DNA from: Gimesia sp.
GTDB lineage: Bacteria > Planctomycetota > Planctomycetia > Planctomycetales > Planctomycetaceae
Direction: 5' to 3'
NCBI RefSeq assembly: GCF_040219335.1
Contig: NZ_JAVJSQ010000006.1
Span: forward strand, 186,001 to 250,000
DNA: 64,000 nucleotides
Shown here: positions 9,133 through 18,493 of the stretch, piece by piece
How positions within the stretch are numbered: the first letter of the stretch is position 1
How the letters are laid out: each line of letters starts with the position of its first letter
Position numbers and translations under genes: made by a program
Notes under the pieces: model-generated
Told to the model about the DNA's origin: nothing
Seen by the model: the letters and a program-made list of their open reading frames with translations, nothing else
Database searches by the model: none

Positions 9133-9516
9133 TTATGACCCCGAAGTGCGAAGATCTTCTGAGTCTGTGTAGCAGGAGCGGAGGAAATGCGGATTACAGA
9201 CGACGAGAAATACCAGATCGTCTTTGCTAATATTGGTGATTCTCTGATCAGTGTCGGGCGGGATTCTTACAACATCGCCAGGATACACTTCCGTGGGTTC
9301 ATAGTCGCCGACTTCGACCAGACCGGTTCCCGAGAGCATGATGTAGCGCTCGAAGGTTCCCTTGAGACGATGGAACCGGGTTCGCTTGCCAGGCTCGACG
9401 CGGGCACGGGCGAGGGAGACTTCAGGATCCACATCCGGGCTAGACATCTCCAGGATATAGCACCCTTCCTCAAAGTAGTATTCGTCTTGTTCCTGGGGGC
9501 GGGTGATGTGATCCAT
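9133..9516 (-). CDS. Small cupin-domain protein
   Basis: This 127-residue single-domain protein has no signal peptide. The cupin signs are RTRFHRLKGTFERYIMLSGTGLVEVGD (motif 1 region; one segment is RFHRLKGTFERY) and PGDVVRIPPDTDQRITN (motif 2). Motif 1 keeps one histidine and a glutamate, but the usual HxH pair is reduced to a single H, so metal binding is uncertain. A GAAAGGA ribosome-binding site precedes the ATG. It stands alone between the DUF1559 gene and the DUF1552 pair. Small cupins of this kind bind metals or small ligands or act as isomerases; the ligand here is unknown. Confidence 0.85.
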   Translation of the reverse strand: MDHITRPQEQDEYYFEEGCYILEMSSPDVDPEVSLARARVEPGKRTRFHRLKGTFERYIMLSGTGLVEVGDYEPTEVYPGDVVRIPPDTDQRITNISKDDLVFLVVCNPHFLRSCYTDSEDLRTSGS

Positions 9517-9638
9517 GCGCGTATCCTTTCAAGTGCATTGATTGTCGTCAGAGTATTGTCTGAACCCGAATCATAAAGACCAATCCTGTAGAATGAAAGT
9601 ATCGGGGCCGTTTTCCAACAGGTTGTACTGTGACTGAG

Positions 9639-9676
9639 TAAAAAAACGAGCACCAGCCTGGGGAGACTGGTGCTCA
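9639..9676 (-). terminator. Rho-independent terminator after the DUF1552 gene
   Basis: The perfect 9-base arms GAGCACCAG (9648-9656) and CTGGTGCTC (9667-9675) enclose a 10-base loop. On the minus strand they are followed by seven T (9640-9646). It lies 35 bases past the stop of the DUF1552 gene at 9711. Confidence 0.85.
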
Positions 9677-9710
9677 CTCGAGTTTGTTGATTATTTCTCT
9701 GCGGACGAGA

Positions 9711-11030
9711 TCAGGTCAGTTCAGAAATGATGCCGTCGCCGCAGAAGTCGGGTTTACCGAAGGTCTCGATGTGATGACCCATGCCGTGGGCCAGCGACAT
9801 CAGCAGACGGTTATGGGGAATGTTCTTGAACTGTAATGAACGTCCCATTTTGAAATCAAGTCCTTTACCGACGAGTACCAGCGGCACATCGTTCAGCGTA
9901 TGGGAGTTCCCTTTACCCAGTTCGTTGGTCCAGACGACCGTGGTGTTGTCGAGCAGGGTTCCTTCGCCATTGGGCTCGGGAGTCTTGTCGAGTTTTTCAA
10001 CCAGATACGCGAGCTGTTCGCAGAACCATTTGTTGATCTTGGTCAGCTTTTCCTGCGAATCTTCGTCGCTGTCCGGTTTATGGGAGAGTGAGTGGTGACC
10101 ATCGTCGATCCCCAGCCACTTCATCCGTGCCTGACCGACCGAATTCGTATACTGCAGCGTCGCGACGCGTGCCATATCGTTGGCCAGACTATTGACCATC
10201 AGATCGATCTGCATTTTACTGGTGACCGGCATGTGGTCGTTGTCGTTCTTGATGCCGACTTCCTGAACCGGAACTTTGACAGCCAGTTTCTGTTCTGCGC
10301 TGGCTTTGAGTTCCTGTTCCATCTGGCGGACGTAGCTTTCGTGCTCTTCGAGCAACTGCTTGTCGGAGCTGCTCAGCTGAGACCGAACCTTTTTCAGGTC
10401 TTCACGGACGTCGTCCAGAATGCTGGCCAGGCTCTTACGATCTTTCATCTGACCGTAGATCTTTTCAAACATCAGGTAGGGATCGTCAATCGGCGCGACC
10501 GGTTTGTTGGGGCCTGCATAAACCATACGGGTCCAGGGGTCGGCACGATGTGGAACGTTCACACCAAATTCCAGTGAACCGAAACGGGTGCGGGTCTCTT
10601 TATTGCTCTGCAGGAACCGTTTGAGTTCCTGGTCGATCGACAGTCCGCTGGCCCAGCCGGCCGGAGTGTGCGATCCCCCCTGGATGTTACCGGGGAGTAA
10701 TTCGATTCCGGTTAAGAGACAGCTCATGCCCCGCATGTGACTGTCACCGTCTCCCCGGACGCGGTCAGCGACCCCTTTGATCACCAGCATCTGGTCCTGA
10801 TATTTCTTCAGGGGCTGCATGATTTCCTTGAGCTCGAACTTATCGCCGGTCTCATCGGGCCAGTAAGTTTTGGGAACGATACCGTTGGGGCTGAACATCA
10901 CGATCATACGCTTTTTGCGGATGCCGGCATCGGCGGCAAAACCGAGGCTGGGCAGATGCGAAACCAGCGGCAGGACTGCAGAAGAGAGTCCGAGTTTTTT
11001 GAGGAACTGGCGGCGGGATTGATATTTCAT
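9711..11030 (-). CDS. DUF1552 family protein, Tat-exported
   Basis: The 439-residue protein begins with a twin-arginine signal ([18 protein letters not shown]) and shows the planctomycete DUF1552 layout: [19 protein letters not shown] near the start, a [18 protein letters not shown] segment, a charged coiled region (residues about 195-250) and [20 protein letters not shown] near the end. The fold is related to alkaline-phosphatase-like DUF1501 proteins. It starts 14 bases after the stop of the upstream DUF1592 gene, a pairing seen throughout planctomycetes, so the two probably form an operon and an exported complex. The biochemical role of the pair is not established. Confidence 0.95.
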   Translation of the reverse strand: MKYQSRRQFLKKLGLSSAVLPLVSHLPSLGFAADAGIRKKRMIVMFSPNGIVPKTYWPDETGDKFELKEIMQPLKKYQDQMLVIKGVADRVRGDGDSHMRGMSCLLTGIELLPGNIQGGSHTPAGWASGLSIDQELKRFLQSNKETRTRFGSLEFGVNVPHRADPWTRMVYAGPNKPVAPIDDPYLMFEKIYGQMKDRKSLASILDDVREDLKKVRSQLSSSDKQLLEEHESYVRQMEQELKASAEQKLAVKVPVQEVGIKNDNDHMPVTSKMQIDLMVNSLANDMARVATLQYTNSVGQARMKWLGIDDGHHSLSHKPDSDEDSQEKLTKINKWFCEQLAYLVEKLDKTPEPNGEGTLLDNTTVVWTNELGKGNSHTLNDVPLVLVGKGLDFKMGRSLQFKNIPHNRLLMSLAHGMGHHIETFGKPDFCGDGIISELT

Positions 11031-11044
11031 TGGTAGGCTCTTTC

Positions 11045-13339
11045 TCAGGATTGAGGCTGGTGCAGGGCAGCAACCTTCATGATTTCTACGAGCAGTTGTT
11101 GAATATTATATCCGGATTTTTCGAATCGGGTGGTCAAATCGTCACGGATTTTTTCGCCATAGGCATTAATCGGCTGTTTGACGGCCTGATGGAACAGCTG
11201 GTCTACAAAGGCGGCATGGGCGTTCTGATCCTGAGAGATATACTCTGCCAGATCGCGGGCACCATTAAACCTGACGGTATCACCGGTGAGTGAAACCAGC
11301 TCTGCAGAGGCGTTAATGTCTTTTTTGACTTCCTGTTTTCTGTATCGACCAATGGCGTCAAAGTGCTCCAGACTGAATCCGAGCGGGTTAATGATGCTAT
11401 GGCACGACATACAGGCGGACGGTTTCGTGATCTGGACGACCTTTTCGCGGGTTGTCATTCCTGCATGAAAATCGCCGTCTTTGAATTCTGTTGCCTGTGG
11501 TGGCGGCTTCAGGGAACGACCCAGCAGACGACGCGTGACGAACACGCCACGGTGGATCGGTGAACTCAGATTGTGGTAGGCGAAGTTGGCCATCAGGTAC
11601 GGGTGCGTCAGGACGCCGGCCCGTTTGTCTTTATCGAGAGATACCTTCTGGAATGATTCTCCTTCCGGCATCTCAACCTGGTACACTTTGGCCAGTCGCG
11701 AATTCATGTAAACGTAATCGGCCAGCAGCAACTGACGATAGTCGGACGATCCGTTCCAGACGACGTCGTCGATGAACATATCCAGCGAAGTTCGCAGATC
11801 GGCGACCACCTGATCGTCGAATTCCGGGAAGAGCGCTTTATCTTTCGCCAGCTCTTCTTTTTCATCCAGCTGTAACCAGTGGTGGAAAAAGTATCGCAGT
11901 TTGGCCTGGGCCCGGGGATCATTCAGCATGCGTTCGGCCTGCTGGGCAATCTGTTCCGGCTTGTTAAGGCGTCCCGCTTTGGCGGCATCATACAGCTGGC
12001 GATCCGGCATGGAATCCCACAACCCGTACGAGAGACGGGATGCGATTGTGAAATCGTCCGGCTGTGCGAATTCGCGGTCGGTATACAGGAAGCGGGGAGA
12101 CTTCAGAATCAGCAGGAGGGATCGCTTGGCTGCCAGCTCAGTTTCCAGTTCAGGCTGAAAATGCTGATCTACGAAAAACGTTTTCTGCTCTGTTGTCAAA
12201 GGCCGGCGAAAAGCGAGCTCGGCAAAGCGATGACAGAACTTCTGGACTTTATCCCGGCGGTCTTTGGCCTCGGGTTTGGTTCCGGCCAGACGATCCAGGT
12301 GTTTGATCACCCCCGTCATGATTTCCAGGGCCGCAGACGTCGTTGCGTCATCCCAGGACTTGGAGACGGCTACCCCGCGTTCATACCCGGAAACACTGTC
12401 ATCCGGTGGGAACTCAGTCGAAACAATAAAGGTTCCCGGAACCTGTTGCGGGACGAGGTGCCGTTGTGGAATCACTTCCTGAGCCTTATGCGGCGGTTTC
12501 CACTCCAGGCTGATGGAAGAAGACTTATCTTTGTATTTGAAAACGTGCAGGCGGAGCGTATAAGGGCGACCACCCAGCAGGCGGATCGTCGCTTTATGTT
12601 CCTTGGCCCGTCCCTGAGAGCTGACCCATTCATCAATGATCGGTTCCTGCTCATTGACCCAGAGCCGTGCCCCGTTCTCGGTTTTGATGATGAATTCGTA
12701 GTCGCCGGTCTCTTCCACGTAGACCGAACCCTCCCATTTCATGGAGAACTCTTCGGCGTTCTTGATTTTCTCGTGGGGGGCCTTATCTCCAAACTGGAAG
12801 CTGACAACGGGATCGATGCGTTTTTCAACCCGTTTGTCCCCTTTGAAATTCCGGGTAGAAAAATACTCGGCCCGCAGACCGTTCTCTTTATTCGTGACAC
12901 GTGCATTTCCGAGGAAATGAGACATCAGGTCGGCGGTCGTATAGAGGTACTGGCGGACCGTCATGTGCGAGAGCTGAATCCGGGAGGCCTGGCTCTGGTC
13001 CTGCTCATCCGGGGAAAAGAAGCGGTCAAACACATACTGAGCGACCTGCTTCGCATCCTCACCCTCACAGAGCTCCGGATCTTCTTCCGGCATGGTCTCT
13101 TCAATAAGCATGGTCAGTTCAGCCAGGCTCTTCTGCCCCTGAAACGGATTGGCTTTTTCCGTGACACCTTGACCATTTTTTGCATGGCATTCGATGCACA
13201 ACTTTTGATAAATCTGCGCACCGGTCACCGTTTTCTTGTCGGCGGCATCAGCAGAACTCAAGAACATACCACAGATCAACAACGTGATCGCGGATACGGG
13301 AAAGCGTCGGTATTGAGGGATGATCATCATACCAGGCAT
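11045..13339 (-). CDS. DUF1592-family heme-binding protein with PA14 domain
   Basis: A protein of about 764 residues starting at ATG 13339; a GTG at 13342 and ATGs at 13330 and 13327 are also possible, none with a clear ribosome-binding site. After a signal peptide comes a planctomycete cytochrome-c domain with CIECH. A PA14-like carbohydrate-binding domain follows (residues about 150-310: [37 protein letters not shown]). The C-terminal half holds the DUF1592, DUF1588 and DUF1585 regions, including a second CXXCH motif (CMSCH) in [20 protein letters not shown]. Family members are exported proteins that may oxidise or bind glycans. It is paired with the DUF1552 gene 14 bases downstream. Confidence 0.94.
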   Translation of the reverse strand: MPGMMIIPQYRRFPVSAITLLICGMFLSSADAADKKTVTGAQIYQKLCIECHAKNGQGVTEKANPFQGQKSLAELTMLIEETMPEEDPELCEGEDAKQVAQYVFDRFFSPDEQDQSQASRIQLSHMTVRQYLYTTADLMSHFLGNARVTNKENGLRAEYFSTRNFKGDKRVEKRIDPVVSFQFGDKAPHEKIKNAEEFSMKWEGSVYVEETGDYEFIIKTENGARLWVNEQEPIIDEWVSSQGRAKEHKATIRLLGGRPYTLRLHVFKYKDKSSSISLEWKPPHKAQEVIPQRHLVPQQVPGTFIVSTEFPPDDSVSGYERGVAVSKSWDDATTSAALEIMTGVIKHLDRLAGTKPEAKDRRDKVQKFCHRFAELAFRRPLTTEQKTFFVDQHFQPELETELAAKRSLLLILKSPRFLYTDREFAQPDDFTIASRLSYGLWDSMPDRQLYDAAKAGRLNKPEQIAQQAERMLNDPRAQAKLRYFFHHWLQLDEKEELAKDKALFPEFDDQVVADLRTSLDMFIDDVVWNGSSDYRQLLLADYVYMNSRLAKVYQVEMPEGESFQKVSLDKDKRAGVLTHPYLMANFAYHNLSSPIHRGVFVTRRLLGRSLKPPPQATEFKDGDFHAGMTTREKVVQITKPSACMSCHSIINPLGFSLEHFDAIGRYRKQEVKKDINASAELVSLTGDTVRFNGARDLAEYISQDQNAHAAFVDQLFHQAVKQPINAYGEKIRDDLTTRFEKSGYNIQQLLVEIMKVAALHQPQS

Positions 13340-13620
13340 CACATATTAAGGCAGGAAAAGCAGGAGGGAGTTCGCATTTTCAAAGGTGGCGAAAACACGT
13401 ACCGGTAACCTACATCATCGGTTAGTGGATTACCTTATCCTTATTATATTCGCTCCCCAGGCATTCGTCAAGGATTGGGAATTGCTCCAAATCGTTTGAA
13501 TTACTGAGGTTAGTTAAGGAAGAGCTCTGTTTTGCCGCTGAAATCGCCACGGGTGACGTTCTGGCTGTCTCCCGTGGTCAGTCTGATCGTTTCCGATAGA
13601 AACTCATTCGCTTCAGATGT

Positions 13621-14349
13621 TCATTTCAGGACCGGAGCCGTCTGTGCTTTGGTGGTGACTCCGGGCGGGAGTTCCATGATCTGAATGTTGCGGAACTGGA
13701 TTTCGGCTCCCTCGGATTCCAGGCAGAGGTAGCCTTTTTTGATCGAGGCGTTGCGCACGCCGTTCACGAATTTGCCGTTCACAGACAACTTGACGGTTCC
13801 GTCCACGCAGACCACGTCGTACACGTTCCATTGCCCTTTGCCTTTGCAGCGGTTTTCAATCGACTTGCTACGGGTTCCGCGGGGATTGTCGGGAGTGGTG
13901 ATCAGACCATTGGCGCCGAACAGTTCGCCGTGTACGTAAGCGATGGGGGGCAGGGTGCCGTCTTTCATTTTGTGTTGATTGACCCAGTCGAGTTCGAGCA
14001 TCTGGATTTCCATCCCTTTGGGCAGGCGTCGACCTTCGGGAACAGTCCCTTCACTCCAGGCGAAGACCCCCGAATTACCGCCGGCTTCCATGTGTCGCCA
14101 TTCGATATGCAGGAGAAAATTCTCGTACTGTTTATCGGTTCGCATTACGCCAATCGGATGTCCCGTGCAGACGAGCATGCCATCTTTGACATACCAGGTA
14201 TCTTTGTCGGTATTCACATTCACCCAGCCGGTCAGATCTTTACCGTTGAACAGAGGCTTATATTGAGGCAGGTCTGCTGCCTGAATCACATTGGTCAGTA
14301 AGCACAAAGCCAGGAAAGATCCAAAGAGGGTCGCACGTTGTTTCTGCAT
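13621..14349 (-). CDS. DUF1080 family protein (3-keto-disaccharide hydrolase-like)
   Basis: The 242-residue protein has a signal peptide (cleavage near IQAADL) and the family hallmarks [10 protein letters not shown], a [15 protein letters not shown] box and [20 protein letters not shown] at the C-terminus. The fold is a concanavalin/LamG-like jelly roll; some members hydrolyse 3-keto sugars made by Gfo/Idh/MocA-type dehydrogenases, others may only bind glycans. An AGGAGA ribosome-binding site precedes the ATG. It lies between the DUF1592 and DUF1501 genes on the same strand, with gaps of 281 and 143 bases, so it may be its own transcript. Confidence 0.93.
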   Translation of the reverse strand: MQKQRATLFGSFLALCLLTNVIQAADLPQYKPLFNGKDLTGWVNVNTDKDTWYVKDGMLVCTGHPIGVMRTDKQYENFLLHIEWRHMEAGGNSGVFAWSEGTVPEGRRLPKGMEIQMLELDWVNQHKMKDGTLPPIAYVHGELFGANGLITTPDNPRGTRSKSIENRCKGKGQWNVYDVVCVDGTVKLSVNGKFVNGVRNASIKKGYLCLESEGAEIQFRNIQIMELPPGVTTKAQTAPVLK

Positions 14350-14492
14350 GATGAGGTCTCCTGTGGGGAACCGCTGATTTCAGGTAGGCGTATGTGAGTC
14401 GAGGGCACATTTCAGATTTGATCATACCGCTCGCCGAATCGCGATACAAGCAGATTGCGGCGGTGACAGCAGTCTGAGTCGTCTTACGAATC

Positions 14493-15905
14493 TCACCCCA
14501 GTTCGGAAAGACGCTCTCCCTCGTCAAGCAGATATTGAGGGCGCCCATGAGGATCGTTAATCGTGATGGCGTGAGGATCGATGCCCAGATTGTGATACAG
14601 CGTGGTAAAGATGTCCTTGTAAGACACTGGACGATCTGTGACAGCGCTGGCAGTGCGATCGGTTGCGCCAATGACCTGGCCGGTACGCATGCCACCCCCG
14701 GCGAGAATTGCGGGACCGACGCGCGGCCAGTGATCGCGGCCTCCGTTTTTGGAGTTGATTCGCGGCGTTCGACCAAACTCGCCCCAGGCGATAATCGTGA
14801 CGTCGTCCAGCATGCCTCTTTCTTTCAGGTCTGATACCAGGGTGGCGAGCCCATGGTCGACGATTGGGAGCAGCTGCCGCATGCGGGAGAAATTACTGGA
14901 ATGTGTGTCGAAATCACTGATCGAGATGCTCACGCATCGTACGCCGGCTTCAATCATCCGCCGGGCGAGTAGAAATTTGCGTGTCGCCCCCGGACCCTCA
15001 CTGGTGTAAAACTTTTGATTTTCAGATGCAACACCCAGACTGTACTTCTCCAATACGGCTGGGTCTTCCTGTTCCAGGTCCAGTGCATCCGCCAGTCGTC
15101 CTGAAGTCAGAATGCTGACGGCCTGTTGTGAAAAACGATCCATGGCGTCCATCATTCCACTCGCATCCACTTTGCGGCGGATGGTGTCCAGTTCGGAGAG
15201 CAACGTTGTCCGGTTTTCCAGACGTTCCAGCGAGAGGCTGGGATTAAGTTTGAGACTGACCTGATGCTCTTGACCCAGCCGTTTGAGCTCGTTCTGCATC
15301 CCTTTTTCCAGCTGTCGTTCGAACAGGTCTGAGATATCGGGACGAAAGGGCTGATACGAGGGGCCGAGGAATCCGGGGCGTGCGCTGTTCCTCACCTGTC
15401 CGCGTCCCTGCATGAGATCGACGAACAGTGGTGCTCGGTCGCGGGGGGAACCTTTGAGGTTTGAGACAACAGATCCCAGCGCGGGACGTCCGCCGACGGA
15501 CTGCATGTCTTTTTTGCGGAATCCGGACTGACATTGGAAGGCATCGTGTGCCCCGGCTGAACCGACCAGAGAACGCACGAACGCAAACTGATCCGCCTGA
15601 GCTGCCATCCGGGGTAGCAGTTCACAGAGCTGAATCCCGGGCACGCTGGTAGAGATCGGCTGAAATTCGCCTCGGATTTCAACGGGGGCTTCGGGTTTCA
15701 GGTCGATGGTATCCATGTGCGGAGGACCACCGTCCAGATGCACATTGATGATTGCTTTGCGAGAGTGCTGAATTCCCGCCCGTGCTTCCAGTCGCAGTAA
15801 ATCTGACAGTGTCAGTCCTGCCAGACCGAGTGTGCCGAGTTTCAGAAAATCGCGGCGGGTAGCCTGTGAATGTTGCTGACTCTGTGCGCTCAGAAATTTC
15901 AGCAT
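14493..15905 (-). CDS. DUF1501 family protein, Tat-exported
   Basis: The 470-residue protein starts at ATG 15905 after AAGGGA. It has a twin-arginine signal (TRRDFLKLGTLGLAGLTLS) and the DUF1501 pattern: INVHLDGGPPHMDTIDLKP near residue 55, FVRSLVGSAGAHDAFQCQSG, CVSISISDFDTHSSN, TIIAWGEFGRTPRIN and GRDHWPRVGPAILAGGG. DUF1501 belongs to the alkaline-phosphatase/sulfatase superfamily in fold, but family members have no proven activity. In planctomycetes it usually pairs with a DUF1549/DUF1553 cytochrome gene; none is adjacent here, which makes this an orphan copy. Confidence 0.94.
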   Translation of the reverse strand: MLKFLSAQSQQHSQATRRDFLKLGTLGLAGLTLSDLLRLEARAGIQHSRKAIINVHLDGGPPHMDTIDLKPEAPVEIRGEFQPISTSVPGIQLCELLPRMAAQADQFAFVRSLVGSAGAHDAFQCQSGFRKKDMQSVGGRPALGSVVSNLKGSPRDRAPLFVDLMQGRGQVRNSARPGFLGPSYQPFRPDISDLFERQLEKGMQNELKRLGQEHQVSLKLNPSLSLERLENRTTLLSELDTIRRKVDASGMMDAMDRFSQQAVSILTSGRLADALDLEQEDPAVLEKYSLGVASENQKFYTSEGPGATRKFLLARRMIEAGVRCVSISISDFDTHSSNFSRMRQLLPIVDHGLATLVSDLKERGMLDDVTIIAWGEFGRTPRINSKNGGRDHWPRVGPAILAGGGMRTGQVIGATDRTASAVTDRPVSYKDIFTTLYHNLGIDPHAITINDPHGRPQYLLDEGERLSELG

Positions 15906-16524
15906 GAATATCCCTTTTCCCTCGAGAGGTCATTCATCGACGCGAAATCGCTTCCCTGTGGTTCATGACGCGCCTGGTACAAATCAAAGTATGTTTATAC
16001 CAGATTGGGTGGGAAGGACTCAAGCAGGATTCTCGAACGGGAGAACATTCCAACGATTAGAGAAAGTTGGAGAAATCACCGAATGTGAGATTCGGGCGGG
16101 CTGAAATACACCAGAGCGAAAACAAGCGGCGTTTGAGGGGCTTCAAAACAGGCTCCACTCTGCGTTAAACCACGCGTCTAATCGGGCCAGTTACGATTGT
16201 CTGTAGCTGAATGCCCTGTGAAATGTGGTTTTAAAAACTGAAGGGAATCTGCCCTTTATTGTATATCGCAGAAAGGGGCAAAACGTTAACAACGAATTTC
16301 AAAAATAATCAAATTCGTTAGAAACAAAACTTTTTATAGTAATGAACCAAACTTGTTTCTGATCTTCATCAATTCTTAATAGATTTCTCTACAATATAAA
16401 ATATTGCCGTAGATGAATTACTCGATAACATTTCCAGCAAGAAGATCTTACAGTTTTCCACGATGGAATTCTGAATTCTTAAGATAAGAAAACATACTGC
16501 AGAAAGAAAAGACGCACTTGCACG
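15906..16524. other. Intergenic control region between divergent DUF1501 and ECF sigma genes
   Basis: No credible gene is seen here. The right half (about 16210-16500) is visibly AT-rich compared with its surroundings and contains a perfect inverted repeat (see the entry at 16291). Promoters for both divergent genes are expected here; none could be pinned to bases with confidence. Confidence 0.5.
16291..16319. repeat. Perfect 9-bp inverted repeat, candidate operator
   Basis: AACGAATTT (16291-16299) and its exact reverse complement AAATTCGTT (16311-16319) are separated by 11 AT-rich bases. The repeat lies 206 bases upstream of the ECF sigma gene. The arm length and spacing suit a dimeric DNA-binding protein covering two helical turns, or a weak hairpin. 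There is no direct evidence for a regulator. Confidence 0.4.
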
Positions 16525-17088
16525 ATGGATGCGACACAAACGACCTCACTCCAAACTGAAACTGCGCGAAGCCGTGCTGAGCTGGCTCGAAACTGGGTTA
16601 AAGTTCAACCTTCTTTGATGGCTTTCGTTGTAGCATCGACTCCCCAGTTTAGTGATGCAGAAGATCTGCTGCAGGAAGTCGCAGCAGAAATAGCAATTCG
16701 TTACGACGAGTATGATAACACGCGGCCCTTTCTTCCCTGGGCCTTGTGGATTGCCAAAATAAAAATTGCCGACTTCTATCGCGGTAAGCGTAAAGACCGG
16801 GTGCTGTTCATGGGGGAAGCAATGGACGCCCTGGCAGACGCCTGTTCCCGGGTGCAACAGCTGATGACCGAAGAACGGGATCTGCTCGAGTACTGCCTGG
16901 ATCAGCTGACAGAACGTTCGCGGCGACTGCTGGGCCTGCGGTATGCCGAAGATTTAAAACCGAAACAGATTGCCGGAGAACTGGGCACCTCAACCGGTTC
17001 CGTGCGTGTGACTCTCTCCCGCATTCGTACGACGTTAATGGAATGTGTTCAAAAGCGGGCGGCCGGTGAAGCGAATGTCGGATCTTAG
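16525..17088 (+). CDS. ECF-type RNA polymerase sigma factor
   Basis: This 187-residue sigma-70 family protein has region 2 at residues about 30-95 (FSDAEDLLQEVAAEIAIRY, then RPFLPWALWIAKIKIADFYR) and region 4 at about 125-180 (LTERSRRLLGLRYAEDLKPKQIA, helix-turn-helix GTSTGSVRVTLSRIRTTL). It matches the Rhodopirellula/Verrucomicrobium-type ECF group. It should direct RNA polymerase to a small regulon when released by its anti-sigma partner, the next gene, which it overlaps by 14 bases. Autoregulation from the AT-rich upstream region is likely but not shown. Confidence 0.93.
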   Translation: MDATQTTSLQTETARSRAELARNWVKVQPSLMAFVVASTPQFSDAEDLLQEVAAEIAIRYDEYDNTRPFLPWALWIAKIKIADFYRGKRKDRVLFMGEAMDALADACSRVQQLMTEERDLLEYCLDQLTERSRRLLGLRYAEDLKPKQIAGELGTSTGSVRVTLSRIRTTLMECVQKRAAGEANVGS

Positions 17089-18379
17089 CGAATACAAACA
17101 GAGTACGGCGCTCGAGAATATCGACGCCTATCTGGATGGAGAAGAGCTTTCTGAAGAAGAAGCTCACAAGCTTGAACAGTGGATCAAGACCGACAGTGAA
17201 AATGCTGATCAGGCCTTCCGCCGCGTGTTTTTGCATTCCTATCTGCGTCAGCGTTTCCAGACACGGGCCATCGGCGAACGACAGGCAAGGGAACTGGAAT
17301 CTCGTAAGCAGGAACCGCTGATTCTGCCATCTGAGTCGGAAATTGAAATCAAACCCGAACCTCAGCCGCAGACGAAGCCCACCCCCGCGAAAGGTCGGCG
17401 GCATCCACTGCTGACCTGGCGCTGGTTTCTGCTGATTGGTATCGGACTCGTGTCCACATTCAATCTGGCTGTCCTGTTCATCAAAGACTTCCAGATCCCT
17501 TACGACGAAGAGAAAGCCTTCGAGCAGCCCATCAATTTCGATTCTGATTACATGAAGAAGACCTTCCTGATGGCGCGAGTGGCAGCACAGCCCTTCCTCT
17601 ATGAAGGCTTCGATTATTCGAAAAAAGAACTGTTGGACAAAGAGGCCGAAGGCGTTAATGGGCTCGACGGTGGTGTCGGCTGGGCAGGGCCTTGGATCGA
17701 TGAAGGTCCCGTCTACGCTTCGATCGTACACGATACGAAAAAGAAAAACCTGGGCAAGAACGACATGCGACTGTTCGGCACGCTCGGTTTTTCTGACCAG
17801 TACGGGAATATGCTGCTCACTAAAGGGGGGCAGTATCGGACTGGCCAGGTTTCTCAGTCCGTCTCAGTGCGACACATCGATCTGCAGCAGGTGCCGCATG
17901 CACTCTCTGATGACAAAGGCTTTGGCGCTGATGGTGAAATTCTCTGGTTCAGTTTCATGGCCCAGTCGTACGACAATGAAGGCGACGGACGTTATGCCTA
18001 CATCGATCTGGGTAACGAAGAGTCGAGCCTGCGGATCGGAAAGCTGTCCTCTGCCATTCGTGGCAACTGGGCTGCCGCCGGACAGGTCAATGGTACCGAG
18101 ATCAATACTGCTTCCAGTGAAGTACTCTCGGGACAGGCCGTTCTGATTGTAGGTCGCATTCTGTTTCGTCCCGGCGCAGAAGAGGTTGATCTCTGGTTGA
18201 ACCCCGTGCTGAATAAGATTCCCGAACTGGACGAGGTCGATCTACGGCTGATGGCCCCCGATCTCCGCATCGAACGGGTCAAGATCGTCAGTCGCTATTC
18301 GACGGACTTCGACGAGATCCGCGTCGGCGTATCTTTTGTCGATGTGATTCCCGCCAGTGAACATGACGACAACGAATAA
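17075..18379 (+). CDS. Membrane anti-sigma-like protein with large exported domain
   Basis: Translation most likely starts at ATG 17075, inside the end of the sigma gene; an upstream start at 17045 would add ten unlikely residues. The 434-residue protein has a short acidic cytoplasmic head (residues 1-60: YLDGEELSEEEAHKLEQWI, the usual sigma-binding type of anti-sigma factors), a Pro-rich linker, one membrane span (about residues 121-140, FLLIGIGLVSTFNLAVLFI) and a 290-residue exported part. The exported part looks like a LamG-type beta-sandwich (EGFDYSKKELLDKEAEGVNG, then GDGRYAYIDLGN). It may sense an extracellular ligand and control the sigma factor. This role is inferred from layout and gene overlap. 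Confidence 0.82.
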   Translation: MSDLSEYKQSTALENIDAYLDGEELSEEEAHKLEQWIKTDSENADQAFRRVFLHSYLRQRFQTRAIGERQARELESRKQEPLILPSESEIEIKPEPQPQTKPTPAKGRRHPLLTWRWFLLIGIGLVSTFNLAVLFIKDFQIPYDEEKAFEQPINFDSDYMKKTFLMARVAAQPFLYEGFDYSKKELLDKEAEGVNGLDGGVGWAGPWIDEGPVYASIVHDTKKKNLGKNDMRLFGTLGFSDQYGNMLLTKGGQYRTGQVSQSVSVRHIDLQQVPHALSDDKGFGADGEILWFSFMAQSYDNEGDGRYAYIDLGNEESSLRIGKLSSAIRGNWAAAGQVNGTEINTASSEVLSGQAVLIVGRILFRPGAEEVDLWLNPVLNKIPELDEVDLRLMAPDLRIERVKIVSRYSTDFDEIRVGVSFVDVIPASEHDDNE

Positions 18380-18493
18380 GTCATGTCTTGTCTCGGGATC
18401 AGAGTTGTGGCTGCCTGCGGGGCATCGTAGAATAAATCTGTAATTATTCAGATTGACTACGCAACTTAGTCCTCATGCCATGGGTGTCCATCG

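Noticed and set aside
11879-13408. 509-codon plus-strand frame opposite the DUF1592 gene
   Set aside because: The opposite strand codes a clear DUF1592/PA14 protein with heme motifs. The plus frame has no ribosome-binding site or domain.
13547-13577. CCACGGG/CCCGTGG pairing upstream of the DUF1080 stop side
   Set aside because: The loop is 17 bases and no T-run follows, so neither terminator nor riboswitch can be supported.
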